Below, piece by piece: positions 12,026 through 21,852 of a DNA stretch of 64,000 nt (position 1 is the first letter of the stretch; every line of letters starts with the position of its first letter). The notes under the pieces are model-generated. The model was not told the origin of the DNA. It did not search any database and saw only the letters and a program-made list of their open reading frames with translations. Made by a program: the position numbers and the translations under genes. Location: assembly GCA_964036315.1 (NCBI GenBank), contig OZ038511.1:1665126-1729125 (forward strand), in the 5' to 3' direction. The stretch is from Acanthosepion esculentum. Its lineage: Eukaryota > Mollusca > Cephalopoda > Sepiida > Sepiidae.

Positions 12026-12786
12026 GACTCTCCTGTCGAGTTTGACGTATGAGGTTCTGACAACCACCTACAAATTATCTGCATGACTATGATGGGCATG
12101 ACTTTTGAAGCTGGCTCAAGAACTGCACAAAAGACCACAAACAGTACAGGAGAAAGTATTGCATGCAAGTGCAGTAGGAACACTGTTAGCTATTTTTATT
12201 TTGCTTTCATGTTTCCTGCAGTTGAATGATGCTTATTGTTTGATGGTGCTTTACTCCAGTGTGGCAGCTGGAATGATATTCTGATTTCATAGCTACATCT
12301 TGAAAGTTCTTGAATGGAATGCTGATGTAAGAAAGGCTGTTGTTCTGTTTATCTTTATACCTGAGCCAAGGTCTATCAACATTTCTATGACCACTATGGA
12401 GTTGACTGTAGAAAAGAACTTTTGGTATACGATCATCACTCATTCTTGCCACATGGCCAGTCCAATACAGTTGTGATTGCACTATGAATATCTTGATGAT
12501 ACCAAACTTACATTTTTCAAAAAGGTCAGTATTAAATATCAGGCCACAGATTGTATGGAGACAGACTTTTTGGAAGACATCTAATCGATTAGTGTGCCAT
12601 CTATAAGGTGTCCAAATTTCAGAGCCATACAAAAGAGCTGACAAAACAATAGCTTTATTCCGTCCTGGGTATGACGATAAACTACATCCAACAGTAAGGC
12701 CTCTTTTTGGGAGGTTTTGAGGAGTGTGGAATGGCCTCTTAATTGCTGTTATTCCTGGGTCCACCCTGACCCGGGGTGGTAGCACC
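12026..12786 (-). pseudogene. C-terminal part of a LINE reverse transcriptase ORF
   Basis: A 192-residue open stretch (12207-12785) reads AIVLSALLYGSEIWTPYRWH, then FQKVCLHTICGLIF, SQLYWTGHVARMSDDRIPKV, LHSGHRNVDRPWLRYKD. This is the C-terminal region downstream of the RT palm in many invertebrate LINEs (LLYG-E-WT and WxGHVxRM-D-RIPK motifs). Past a stop, 12026-12200 still reads as the terminal Cys/His part (SCTVCGLLCSS, then KSHA). The RT palm and endonuclease are absent, as expected of a 5'-truncated insertion. The sequence before VDPGITAIKR may belong to the adjoining element. Confidence 0.75.
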
Positions 12787-13401
12787 CATTAGGGTCCCAG
12801 CTATGGGTAAATAGCTTCCCCCCTCCCTCGAACCAGAGTAGGATAAATGGGAAAGAATAAGAATGAGTCTTGGTAACAATTATAATGCCAGCAATACCAA
12901 CTGTAATATTTATAAACCTCATTCAAAAAAAAAAAAAAAAAAGGATGTTCAAAAACTAAAATTCCCCTCAATGGGGCCACCCGTTTGCCGTAGGTGGCAA
13001 CCCGTGATGCCTGGGGACGGAGTCCTGGTGACTGAGTGGCTCCTGATCTGGTATAAGATGATCAGGAGTTTTCACAACACGTCACTTTGGTCCCTACCTG
13101 GGATAGACGGGCGGATGGAATAGCCCAATCCATTTCAATCGGCTAGTCAATTAGTGGCAAGGGCTAGTTGGGATGAGAGATAATGGATCCGACATGGCTG
13201 CGATACCTAACATCTTTCTATACTTGGGTAGATATGATGGGGGTGTGCGGGTGCTTGTATCCCCTCTCATCCCTGCTATACTGTCTGTGTAGCCCTGGCG
13301 GATCAGGGCAAATGGGATTAGTCCCCCCTGATAGCGTCCCTTAAGAAGGAACTCCGAGGTGGGTGGGGAGCACAGACAGCGAATTCAAAAAGAAAAAAGA
13401 A
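12787..13401 (+). other. GC-richer 5' untranslated region of a non-LTR retrotransposon
   Basis: Base composition rises sharply relative to the surroundings (runs such as GACCCGGGGTGG and GGGTGGGGAGC). There is an A run at 12925-12942, then ~450 bp without a long ORF, ending at the ORF1 start. The position immediately 5' of an intact ORF1 and the sudden composition change suggest the element's internal promoter/5' UTR. The exact 5' border could be the A run (end of another insertion) or about 12720. Confidence 0.55.
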
Positions 13402-14766
13402 ATGGCTAATTCTCACAAACGAACCAAGAGACAAATGGAGTCCTCAGAAACGGAAAGTGAAAATGAAAGAGAAAATAACCTTTTTCCAACATTTATTGTC
13501 ATAGAAGCAGTAGAGGAAGACATAACAAAGGTATCTCCTTTTATGTTACAAAAGGTGATTTCAGAATTGATAAATCCTCAATCCGTTAAAAAAATAAGAA
13601 AAAACAAGACACTATTAATACAAGTGAAAACTAAAAAAGATGCTGAAAGACTACTAAAAGTCAAACAAATTAACAACATAAAGGTAAAAGCTTACCTCCA
13701 TCAATTTCTGAATTCAGCTAGGGGTGTAATAAAAAGCCCAGAACTATCACTTTGTACTCTAACAGAAATTGAAAACGATGTCTCACTAAAAAATCAAGGA
13801 ATAACAAATGTGAAAAGAATTCAAATAAATAAAAACAATAAAGTAATAAATACAAATACATACATTCTAACATTCAACAAACCAATTCTGCCAAAAGAGA
13901 TAAAAATAGGATACTCAATAGCCAAGGTAGAGCCTTACATCCCAAACCCTCGGAGATGCCATAATTGTCAAAAGTTTGGCCATCTTCAAAATAGTTGTAA
14001 TAGAACATCAGTCTGTAGAAGATGTGGGGAAACCGAGACCGAACATGAGTCACCTTGTGTAAGACCTCTTTCATGTCCAAACTGTAATGAAAGACACACA
14101 GCAGACTCCAAAGAGTGTAACATTTGGAAAAAAGAAAAAGAAATAATTAAAAGGAAATGCACACTAAACATCTCATTTATAGAAGCCAGAAGACAGGTAG
14201 AATCAAATTCACACCAAATGTCTTATGCTAATATTGCAAAAATGACCAGTCAACAAAAAGTCATCCCAGAAGACAATACATTAAGAAACCAAGATCTGAT
14301 AACTCTTATCAGTGAACTAAAGTGTTTAATCGAACTTCTAAAAGGTACTTTATCAGGCATAAAGCTATCTACCATAGATAATACAAATCCTACTCCATCA
14401 ACCACAAACAAAAACGACTCTACATATACAAATCTATTAAAACTGAAATATCCAAAGGAAAGAGAAACAATCCAAGAAATCGAAACATTGAAGCCTTCTC
14501 AAGAGAAGGAAAATATAAAAAATAACTCAACGGTTGTCAAAGACACAAGGAAAATGGACATAGAGGAACAAAACTCTAGCTCATTACAAACAAGAGAAAG
14601 GTCATCATCTAGACAAAGCTCTTTAAAAGAACCGAATGAAAAAACTAAGGGAGCAAAATCAAACAAGAAAGTAGAAACAAAAGAAGTTCAAAGAACTAAA
14701 CATAAAAAGAAACAAAATGCCAATAGTCTTGAGAGTATAGAAATTATGGATACTTCACCCACATAA
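13402..14766 (+). CDS. ORF1 (Gag-like, zinc-knuckle protein) of a Jockey/I-type LINE
   Basis: A complete 454-codon frame from the ATG at 13402; the frame is open upstream to a GTG at 13363, but ATG is the better start. The N-terminal half is Lys/Glu/Asn-rich, with a conserved middle (FIVIEAVEEDITKVSPFMLQ; SAKVEPYIPNPRRCHNCQ-type entry). From residue ~186 come three Cys/His units: CHNCQKFGHLQNSC (CX2CX4HX4C), CRRCGETETEHESPC, and CPNCNERHTADSKEC, followed by SYANIAKM. That series is characteristic of ORF1 in Jockey/I-clade LINEs, which binds RNA and packages the transcript. The C-terminal 130 residues are low-complexity and basic. No stop or frameshift is present. ORF2 begins 42 bp downstream but is cut off. 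Confidence 0.85.
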   Translation: MANSHKRTKRQMESSETESENERENNLFPTFIVIEAVEEDITKVSPFMLQKVISELINPQSVKKIRKNKTLLIQVKTKKDAERLLKVKQINNIKVKAYLHQFLNSARGVIKSPELSLCTLTEIENDVSLKNQGITNVKRIQINKNNKVINTNTYILTFNKPILPKEIKIGYSIAKVEPYIPNPRRCHNCQKFGHLQNSCNRTSVCRRCGETETEHESPCVRPLSCPNCNERHTADSKECNIWKKEKEIIKRKCTLNISFIEARRQVESNSHQMSYANIAKMTSQQKVIPEDNTLRNQDLITLISELKCLIELLKGTLSGIKLSTIDNTNPTPSTTNKNDSTYTNLLKLKYPKERETIQEIETLKPSQEKENIKNNSTVVKDTRKMDIEEQNSSSLQTRERSSSRQSSLKEPNEKTKGAKSNKKVETKEVQRTKHKKKQNANSLESIEIMDTSPT

Positions 14767-14807
14767 AAAAAAAAAAAAAAATACACAATTTATAATACAT
14801 AATCAAG

Positions 14808-14960
14808 ATGCAAAACATTATTCAATGGAATTGTAGAGGATTAAAGGCTAACTTAAACGATCTACTCTTACTTATAACAAATTATCAACCCATGGTCATT
14901 TGTCTACAAGAAACCACCTTAAAAGCAAATGATAAAATAAAAATAAAAAAATTACTATAG
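14808..14960 (+). pseudogene. 5' end of LINE ORF2 (apurinic-type endonuclease), truncated
   Basis: The frame starts MQNIIQWNCRGLKANLNDLL and continues to VICLQETTLKAND, the first two conserved endonuclease blocks (the Asn of WNCRG and the catalytic Glu of LQET). It ends after 50 codons at an A-rich junction, where unrelated minus-strand LINE sequence begins. Everything downstream (rest of endonuclease, RT) is missing, so this copy cannot retrotranspose by itself. Confidence 0.85.
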
Positions 14961-14964
14961 TTAT

Positions 14965-15140
14965 CATATACTGTTGTAAGAGCATTTTTCTTGTAGAGGT
15001 GTTGCATGGAGGCATTTTTGAAGTCCTGAGGAATGTGGCCAAATCTCCAAATTTGAATGAACATATCATGAAATAGCTTACAAAGTGTATGCCCTCCATG
15101 TTTGTAGGTTTCAGCATGTGTGTGTATATACAGTTTTTAG
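14965..15140 (-). pseudogene. LINE reverse-transcriptase fragment
   Basis: On the minus strand, across two frames, one reads HTLCKLFHDMFIQIWRFGHI, then PQDFKNASMQHLYKKN. This corresponds to the region before RT block 1 (L-x-x-LF-x-IW-x-x-x-x-P-x-DW-K) of RTE-like LINEs. It is short, with frame breaks, and has no catalytic motif. It is inserted or joined exactly where ORF2 of the plus-strand LINE stops. Confidence 0.6.
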
Positions 15141-15299
15141 ACATAGAGTTAAACCTCTCAAATGGAACCATCTCACCTTTTATGAAACTGAATACAGTTC
15201 TAAGATATATCAATAGAGCACCTAACCACTAACCACCCATCAAATATAATTAAATAAATCCTGTTAGGAGTGCAATGTAGGCTGTCACAAATTTTTTTC

Positions 15300-16090
15300 T
15301 AATGAAGATATATTTAATGGAAAAAAAGAAAGTATATGTATCTGTATTAAGAGAGGTGGGACATAATGCTAACCTGCATTTCAAAGAACAGACGAACCTG
15401 AGAAATGATAATATTAAAAAAAGAAAGAGGAACATAATCTGGCTCAACCCACCTTTCAACATACAGGTAAAATAGAGAAGATATTTTTCAATATATTAGA
15501 TAAGCACTTCCCTAATACGTCTGGACTGCATAAGTTAATTAACCGCAATATGATCAAATTAAGTTATATTTGCACCAGCAGTATGGACAACATCATAAAA
15601 AGAATGAATAGCAAAAATTTAAAGCTCAAAAATGATGTGAAAGGTGAAAATATGGTCTTATGTAATTGCAGGACAAAAGATAAGTGTCCATTAAATGGAT
15701 TATGCCATATAGAATGGGTTATATATTGTGCTGAAGTGGAAGGTGAAAATAGTAGCACAAAAAATACATTGGTTGCACTGAGGGCCAGTTCAAGAAGAGG
15801 AAGTATAATCATACCTCATCTTTTAGAATCCCGAAATGTACAACACAAAGCTAGCAAGCTACTATTGAAACTGTAAGGAGAGGCATAACAAAAGCCCAAA
15901 CATTAAATGGAGAATATAAAGAAATCTAAATACTAAGATAATAAACGGGAATACGATGCCAAGAAGAGAAACTAGCTATAGCAACGTATAAAGACAGCAC
16001 TAAATTACTGAATGGGAGGTCAGAAATCATGACCAAGTGTAGACACGTTAAGAAGTTCAGTCTGGGGTTATTTGAACCCGGATAAAGTTG
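15300..16090 (+). pseudogene. Penelope-like element, RT C-terminus plus GIY-YIG endonuclease remnant
   Basis: From ~15420 the plus strand reads RNIIWLNPPF, then after frame breaks the open piece 15550-15876 with CNCRTKDKCPLNGLCH followed by WVIYCAE. This Cys-rich linker precedes the GIY-YIG endonuclease of PLEs. The end is at ~16010-16065: KLLNGRSEIMTKCRHVKKFS, the usual C-terminal N-x-RSE-x-x-x-KCRH block. The YIG strand and catalytic Arg are lost in the eroded middle. Compare the intact version at 24628-25412. Confidence 0.75.
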
Positions 16091-16260
16091 GAAATTTATT
16101 TATTTTTGCTACATTTCCACTCACCCACTACTTCCGGTTTCGAATGAAAGTACTGAAGTTGTTGAGCTCCATTTGGTTGATTTGCTGAACAAATCACCTG
16201 AGGAGACCGTAGTGATTGAAACTATTTTTATTCTGGTCAGCATACATATATTTTTTAAAA
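16091..16260 (+). other. PLE 3' untranslated region with a decayed hammerhead-like core
   Basis: Directly 3' of the endonuclease remnant. At 16198-16222 the sequence reads CTGAGGA-GACC-GTAGT-GATT-GAAAC: a CUGANGA box, a possible stem II whose right side has lost pairing (GACC would need GGTC), and GAAAC. PLEs are known to carry hammerhead ribozymes. Flanking stems I and III are not convincing, so this is only a candidate relic. Confidence 0.4.
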
Positions 16261-16322
16261 CATTATCCAGTTCTGCAAGTCTGGTCTTCCAACTTGATAT
16301 GGAGCACTTTTAATGCATTAAT

Positions 16323-16328
16323 ATAGAC

Positions 16329-16359
<31 letters not shown>

Positions 16360-16443
16360 TAAAGAGAAAGAACAGTAAGATTTATAATCCAGTGTTCTTA
16401 TGAATTATTTTTATTTTTAAAAAACAGTGCCCAATATATGTAG

Positions 16444-16507
<64 letters not shown>

Positions 16508-16508
16508 A
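16323..16508. repeat. AT and TG microsatellites
   Basis: Pure (TA)n runs at 16329-16354 and 16444-16491, the second passing into (TG)n to 16508. Between them is ordinary AT-rich sequence. Confidence 0.9.
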
Positions 16509-16761
16509 TAGGTAAAAATCTATGGGTAAGTAATCCAAGTGAATCCTAATAATATAAAATATTAAAACTGATCCATAAAAGAGTGCTCAATGTATTTATT
16601 ATAGAACATTGAATTAACATTGGACAAATTTTCCTGAAACATATAACCAAGCATTTTCAGAATAACAACTGCTTAAGTAATATCTTTAATAGAAAACCTA
16701 TTAAAATAAGATATTCATGTACAAACAACATGTTTAAAATAATTGACTTGCACAACAAATA

Positions 16762-18036
16762 TCAGGTCATCCCATAAGTTCTGTCCAAATTTTGAAACAA
16801 GTGACCAAATGTTACATTTAATTACAGATTCAATCAACAATGTATTTTCCCTGATTTTCTATGACTTCCTTCCATCTATTAACAAACTTACTAATTCCAT
16901 TACTGTAAAATTCTTTTGGCTTTGATTTGAAGAACTCACAAATGTCAGTTTTAACCTCTTCCTGTGTTACAAAAGCTGTTTCTTCCAAATGATTCTGTAA
17001 GCTACAAAACAAATGGTAGTCTGAAGGAGCAAGGTCGGGAGAATAAGGTGGATGAGGAATTTTCTCCCAACCAAGTTCTTCGATCTTTTGTGACGTGATT
17101 CTTGCTGTGTGTGGTCACACATTGTCCTGATGAAACATAACTCGTTTTCGATTCACTAGAGTAGGTCTTTTTTTCCTCAAAGCTTGGTTCAAATGCTCTA
17201 ATTGCTGACAGTATATTTGAGCATTAATTGTTGCATTAGGTGGTAAGAATTCAAAGTGGATTATTCCTTGGCAATCCCACCAGATTGAAAGAACCTTTTG
17301 CCTATGAAGTTCCCTTCTCAGCTGTGGCTGGAGTCCTTCCCCTTTACCAAGCCACTGTCTACGACGCTTAACATTTTGATAAAAGATCCATTTTTTGTCG
17401 CCAGTCACAAGTCTATCCAAAAAAGGTGAAACAAGTTGGCGAGAATGGAGAGAAGAGCAGATGTCAACTCGGGATTTGAGGTTGTTTTCAGACAATTCAT
17501 GAGACACCCATTTTCCAAGTTTAGGAACTTTTCCAAGTTGTTGAAGATGATGATGAACAGTTGTATGGTTTGAACTGAGAACCACTGCCAATTCCTCAAC
17601 TGATAAAGCAGGATTTTCTTCAAGGGCTGCTTCAAGAAGCTTTTCATCAAACTCAACTGGACGTCTGGTTTGATCTTCATCTTCAAGGGTGAAATCTCCA
17701 CCTCTGAATTTTGCAACCCATCTTCTGCAAGTTCTTTCATTCACACATTCCTCTCCATAAACTGAGTGAATGTTTCTAGTCGCTTTGGCTGCTGAGTTTC
17801 CTTTCTTGAACTCATAAAGCATTATGTGCCTCAAATGATTCTTGGGTACTTCCATGTTAGTAAGGTTTTAATCAAACAAAATTTAATTTCATTGTTCTCT
17901 GAAATAAAATTTGATCAGTTTAAATGCATCTCAACAAAAATAATGTTCAGCTCCATTAGATATTATAAAATACTCTTTAAATTTCATTCATTTTAACAAA
18001 AAGTTAAAATCGGACAGAACTTATGGGATGACCTAA
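16762..18036 (-). mobile_element. complete mariner transposon (1275 bp) with TIRs and TA duplications
   Basis: Left end TCAGGTCATCCCATAAGTTC and the inverse of the right end TTAGGTCATCCCATAAGTTC match at 19 of 20 positions, and the match continues into CTGTCC. Each side is bordered by TA (16760-16761 and 18037-18038), the mariner target duplication. The length is canonical for mariner. It carries one transposase frame on the minus strand. The clean ends suggest a relatively recent insertion. Confidence 0.92.
16830..17855 (-). pseudogene. mariner transposase, full length but interrupted by one TGA
   Basis: From the ATG at 17855 (MEVPKNHLRHIMLYEFKKGN) through the stop after GKYIVD at 16830 the frame is continuous except for one in-frame TGA at about 17112-17114. 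The N-terminus has the paired helix-turn-helix region (TCRRWVAKFRGGDFTLEDED). The catalytic triad is visible: TGDKKW (first Asp), FHQDN (second Asp), and beyond the stop PPYSPDLAPSDYHLF (third Asp), with mariner-type D,D,34D spacing. The TGA stands where mariners have Arg (HQDNARPH-type motif), so a CGA-to-TGA change is the simple explanation. Total length ~341 codons, normal for the family. Confidence 0.92.
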
Positions 18037-18044
18037 TATATTCT

Positions 18045-18290
18045 TAAATTCTATGCTTTTAACAAGATTTCTCTCTTGTAATTGTAGAAATGGCAATCTT
18101 TGCCCAGTTGAGGGAAAATGTAGAGCATCTAATGTTATTTATCAAGCCACCATTCACCCCAAAGAAAATAGATCAAACCACCATGTTTGTATTGGGATTT
18201 CTGTGAGGAATGGTAACAAAAACTATATAATCATAGACACACTTTTTCCAAACTAAGACTTAAGTACCAAACTGCTCTCTTGAAAAAATT
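18045..18290 (+). pseudogene. Penelope-like GIY-YIG endonuclease fragment
   Basis: A 67-residue open stretch begins with CNCRNGNLCPVEGKCRASNV, the Cys-rich linker, then IYQATIHPKEN (GIY-like strand) and HVCIGISVRNGN (YIG-like, with Tyr to Cys). It stops soon after. It lies immediately beside the mariner's right end, so the mariner may have landed in this PLE relic. Confidence 0.7.
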
Positions 18291-18382
18291 TTGGTAATTG
18301 AGAGAGAAAGACCTGAACCCTCAAATTGATTGGGAATTCATTGACTCCTAGTAGCTTTATGGGTAGATATAATTTATGCTTG

Positions 18383-18470
18383 GACAGTCTCTTTCATGCT
18401 AGATGCAATCGTCAGGCATGACTGTCGCCTCTAAGTGTTGACTTCTATGTTCACTTTTATATTTAGATTA
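18383..18470. repeat. chimeric PLE terminus: two hammerhead half-motifs in opposite orientation
   Basis: Left part (18383-18415), read on the minus strand: CTGACGATTGC, loop, GCATGAAA, then GAGACTGTC, i.e. a hammerhead core. From 18417 on the plus strand: GACTGTCGCCTCTAAGTG, then TTGACTTCTATG, the 3' side of the same motif and the PLE terminal sequence. The halves face opposite directions and do not share a stem I. This looks like a junction of two PLE ends. Confidence 0.6.
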
Positions 18471-19261
18471 AATATTGTATAGATTAAATTATAAATTAGA
18501 TAAAAGTATAAAGAGTCCTTTTACAGAGGGAAACATCAATAACAAATAACTAAGGATAAACTAAAAAAATACAAAAATCAGCTTGCCATGAAAGAGGTAA
18601 ATAAAAGTAAATTTAAATCATCAATATACTTGAATGCAAAAAACTTCTAAGATTTAAAAAAAGAGAAAGAAAATAAAAAATATAAAGTGAGAGAGAAAAA
18701 TATAAAAAAAATAAAAAACGTTCTTATAAGTTAAAAAGTGTATGAGATAAAGAAAAATAACTCTTTGAAAACAATTTTAATTAAATTAAAAAAGGGGGAA
18801 AATAGAAAATTAACTTTTTAAATAAAACTTATCAAGTGGGGGTGGAAATAATAATATAAAATTTATATTAAATCAAACAATTTCATAAAGAAATACAACT
18901 TTAATGTTAAGAAAGTGTTTTAAGGTAGTAGGTTAAAGAAATTTTAGAATTTAATATTAACATTAATTCTTTAATTCTAGTATTATACACAGGAATTTAA
19001 TATAATAAACATTTTGACATTATCAGTATATAGACAAGAAAAACCTCAATATTAAAATTAATAATTAAATGAAGGAGGAATAGAATATATCAGTATTAGA
19101 CCAAAGGAAATTTTACAAGACAAGGGAAAATTTTTTTAAATAGATAATAAAAAGTAAAACATAGATTAAAATTAAGTTTAAATTTAAAGATTAGATAGAT
19201 TAATTATAGATTAAATTATATAGATTATATAAAGGATTAGATAGAATCATATATGTTAAAA
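18471..19261. other. very AT-rich, TAGATTAAAT-type degenerate repeats
   Basis: No coding signal. Variants of TAGATTAAAT/ATTAGATA recur. The stretch is bounded on both sides by PLE terminal sequences pointing toward it, as in the larger PLE further right, where the same termini abut AT satellites. Confidence 0.6.
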
Positions 19262-19429
19262 GAATAATTATAGATTAAATATTATGAAGAAATATAGTCT
19301 TAAGATGTGCTATATTTATGGGATAAAGTGCTCAATATCAGAGAGCATATGTAAATATAAATATAAAAATGAATATGGAAGTCAACACTTAAAGGCAACA
19401 GTCTGTTTCATGCTAGATGCAATCGTCAG
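19262..19429 (-). repeat. PLE terminus with truncated hammerhead core
   Basis: It closely matches the terminal block at 23806-23940, including AATATAGTCTTAA near the outer end. On the minus strand it contains CTGACGA (19423-19429), a stem-loop TGC/GCA, GAAAC, then CAGACTGTT and GCCTTTAAGTG. The sequence stops precisely after CTGACGA, where gypsy integrase sequence begins, so the 5' half of stem I is lost and the ribozyme should be inactive. Confidence 0.7.
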
Positions 19430-20210
19430 TGGTATTGTCCTGTGGTGTCACATTATGCCAGTATACTGCCTCCATAAGAGAGCATTGTGCTCTTGCGGCG
19501 ATGTGCTTTGTCGTGCGGTGGGATCTTTCTACTATCGCATTCCCCGATGGTAAATGGTTGCATCGGTATCTTATCTGGATGTCCCATTCCTTCGCAAGTC
19601 TTGTGAATCCTTCCCCACAAAACACTGCAGCATTGTCGGCAAGCAGTTCAATTGGCGGTCCTCTTTCAAAAAAGATGGTCTCCAACTGCCAAATGATATT
19701 GGTGGAGTCTTGGCACTGCAATGGCCTCCAAATGGCAAACCGACTAGGACCACAGTCTATCAGCATTAGGTAGTGCTGGCCCCTGAAATGAGTCACATCC
19801 ATTCCCACTCCGTTCCAATTGTCACGTACAGAAAGCTTGCCTGGCTTCCAATGCACCGGGGCAGGATCTATGGATTGAAATTCCCTACAATCCCTGACTA
19901 CCGCCTGAACAGCCGCTCTGGAAACTCTGGGGATGACCAATTTTGCAAAGTATAGTGTGCTCTTCACACCAGGGTGTCCACTAGACTGATGAATGGCTCG
20001 TATACGAGCAGACTCCTCGCCTTCTGCAACCACAGCGCACACTCGTTCTACAGGTTCCGTTTCTTTCTGAATATCATCCAGCCATCGCTGCGGCACTCTA
20101 GTGAACTGATCGGTCCAGTTATCATGAGACTTATCCAATGCTACATCATTCATCAGCTCATATTCTGAGGCCAGATGTAAAAGCGTGCCGAGCTGGCGCC
20201 TGACCAGCAT
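19430..20210 (-). pseudogene. integrase of gypsy element D (C-terminally truncated)
   Basis: The 265-residue frame begins in the RNase H tail and passes through the zinc-binding region (IHQSSGHPGVKSTLYFAKLV, then VVRDCREFQSIDP, where the usual C-x-x-C has become CREF). The catalytic core follows: GMDVTHFRGQHYLMLIDCG (first Asp), LLADNAAVFCG (second Asp) and NAIVERSHRTTKH (Glu). It stops shortly after HNVTPQDN, at the junction with the PLE terminus. The core triad is intact; the zinc finger is damaged. Confidence 0.85.
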
Positions 20211-20228
20211 CTCGGTGGCAGCCTTGGT

Positions 20229-20573
20229 TCATACCCTTGACTTTCTGGATAACGTGTCTGAGACCCAGTGATGCACGCATGCCGAGTCTGTCTTCAGGTG
20301 AATCACCTTTGCTTTCCACTGCAGTGCGAGGTTGATGCCCCACAGCACTGTGTCAAGTTCTGCCAAGTTGATGTGCTTATCCTCACTCATTGGTCGCAGC
20401 CAACTAGAATCTTCAGCCATGGCTCCACCACTCTCAATGATGACACCAGTGGCTAATGAGCTCGCCTCCACCCATACAGTGATGCCCAGACCCCATGCGC
20501 TGGATCTCTTTGTGCCACTCTGGCAAAAACGTCCACCAACATCCGGCTCAGGAGGGGTCTCGTATTTTATCAT
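20229..20573 (-). pseudogene. RNase H of gypsy element D
   Basis: Reads VWVEASSLATGVIIESGG (V-D-ASS expected, the first Asp is Glu here), MSEDKHINLAELDTVLWGIN (Glu) and IHLKTDSACVHHWVSDTLSR (second Asp in TDSA). The order is that of the RNase H following RT. A frameshift separates it from the integrase frame to the left. Confidence 0.8.
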
Positions 20574-21068
20574 CCCATCCAGTTGTCATGGAATTTGCTC
20601 TACGCTTTATGAACGCGGTCGCAACACGTAGTCAGCCGCACACCGGAAAATATCCCGTCAATTTCCCACACATATATTTCGACATGTTAGGTCATCGGGC
20701 AACGTCGGCAGCTTATTTCCACGACTCCACTGAAGCTTGTTGCGTTCCTCCCAGACATGCAATCCTAACACGCGTGTGCCGCTCCATAACTACTCTGGGT
20801 CCTTGCACGTAAGCTCAAACCTCTCAAGGTGCTCTTTTATGCGGGATGCAGGACATATGTTCTCATTGATGAATACATCCTCAGTGTATGAAGATGTAGC
20901 TTCGTTGATGTTCTCATCTTGTGCAACCGTGGTGTTAACGATGGACCGCATTATCAGGGGTGTCACGTTAAGCCCAAACCCCAAGCGAGTGAGGCAGTAT
21001 CTTTTCCCCTTGATTTCTGTTGTGTGGAATGGCCATAAGGACAAGGACTTCTCAACATGAACTTGCAA
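20574..21068 (-). pseudogene. reverse transcriptase palm/thumb of gypsy element D
   Basis: The piece at 20790-21068 reads HVEKSLSLWPFHTTEIKG, CLTRLGFGLNVTPLIMRSIV and TSSYTEDVFINENI. The last is the polymerase box, with Y-I-D-D altered to Y-T-E-D. Between 20574 and 20790 lie further frame-broken remains of the connection, including a decayed G-K-L-T-G-x-F-P-V-C-G-like stretch near 20650. Inactive by its catalytic change. Confidence 0.75.
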
Positions 21069-21852
21069 ATAGGTCTAACGCAAGTCCAACACAGCGACGT
21101 CTGAACTTTGCTGTCGTCACTCTCTTAATTTGTGTGCACATATATCTGCGCCGAATGATGGGCCGAACCTTTTGTTTGTTTTCCTGTAGGACGGCCATTA
21201 GAGGAATGAGACCCTTTGGGGTCCCAAGCTTGTCTTCAGAGTATGGAAGCAGCCAGTCGTTTTGCATCCAAGTTTGCAGTTCTTGGTTGTACTCAGCCTG
21301 AAGGTGCTCAGGAGTAGGATATTCTGACAGCCTGTTTTTTAACATAACTGTCGGCTGAGCACTGGACCACTTACACAATGCGATCCATATCCGTCTGTTA
21401 GCGTCAAACTCTGCTTGGAAATTGTTGACAGTGATGGCAGTGCAAATTGGCTTGTGACATTGGGGAAATTTTACCTCACCGGTGCTAGACATGGACATCC
21501 CACCCAGCTGTTTGATTGTGTCCAGCCCAAGCAACAAGTCAAATCCGAGTAATTCCTCGTCCACGACCAGAGCTATGTCAATAGAAGGTCTGTTGCTTAT
21601 GCCAAGCAGGACCACCCCGGCTCCACAGCACCTAAGGGTATTCCCGCCTACAGTCAGGACGTGTACCTCCTTCCTCTCCCACACCTGGCAGCATGCTTTG
21701 CATATGATTCTTTGTGTGCAACCAGCGTCCACAAGAGCCATGCGCCTCATTCCATCGATCTGTACAGTCATTGTAGATAGCGCTCTATTTAAAGAGGATC
21801 TGAGGATAAGGCTGGCGCTGAAGCCTTGTCCCCCTGCCCATTTCCCAGACAA
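21052..21852 (-). pseudogene. protease and RT N-terminus of gypsy element D
   Basis: A 266-residue frame. Residues ~30-60 read MTVQIDGMRRMALVDAGCTQ: the retropepsin active site, with D-A-G in place of D-S/T-G. It continues EELLGFDLLLGLDTIKQLGG, CTAITVNNFQAEF and then the RT fingers (WLLPYSEDKLGTPKGLIPLM, KVRPIIRRRYM). RT block 1 is broken at the frame end (~21060-21110). The neighbour to the right is Gag in the same frame, separated by stops. Confidence 0.8.
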
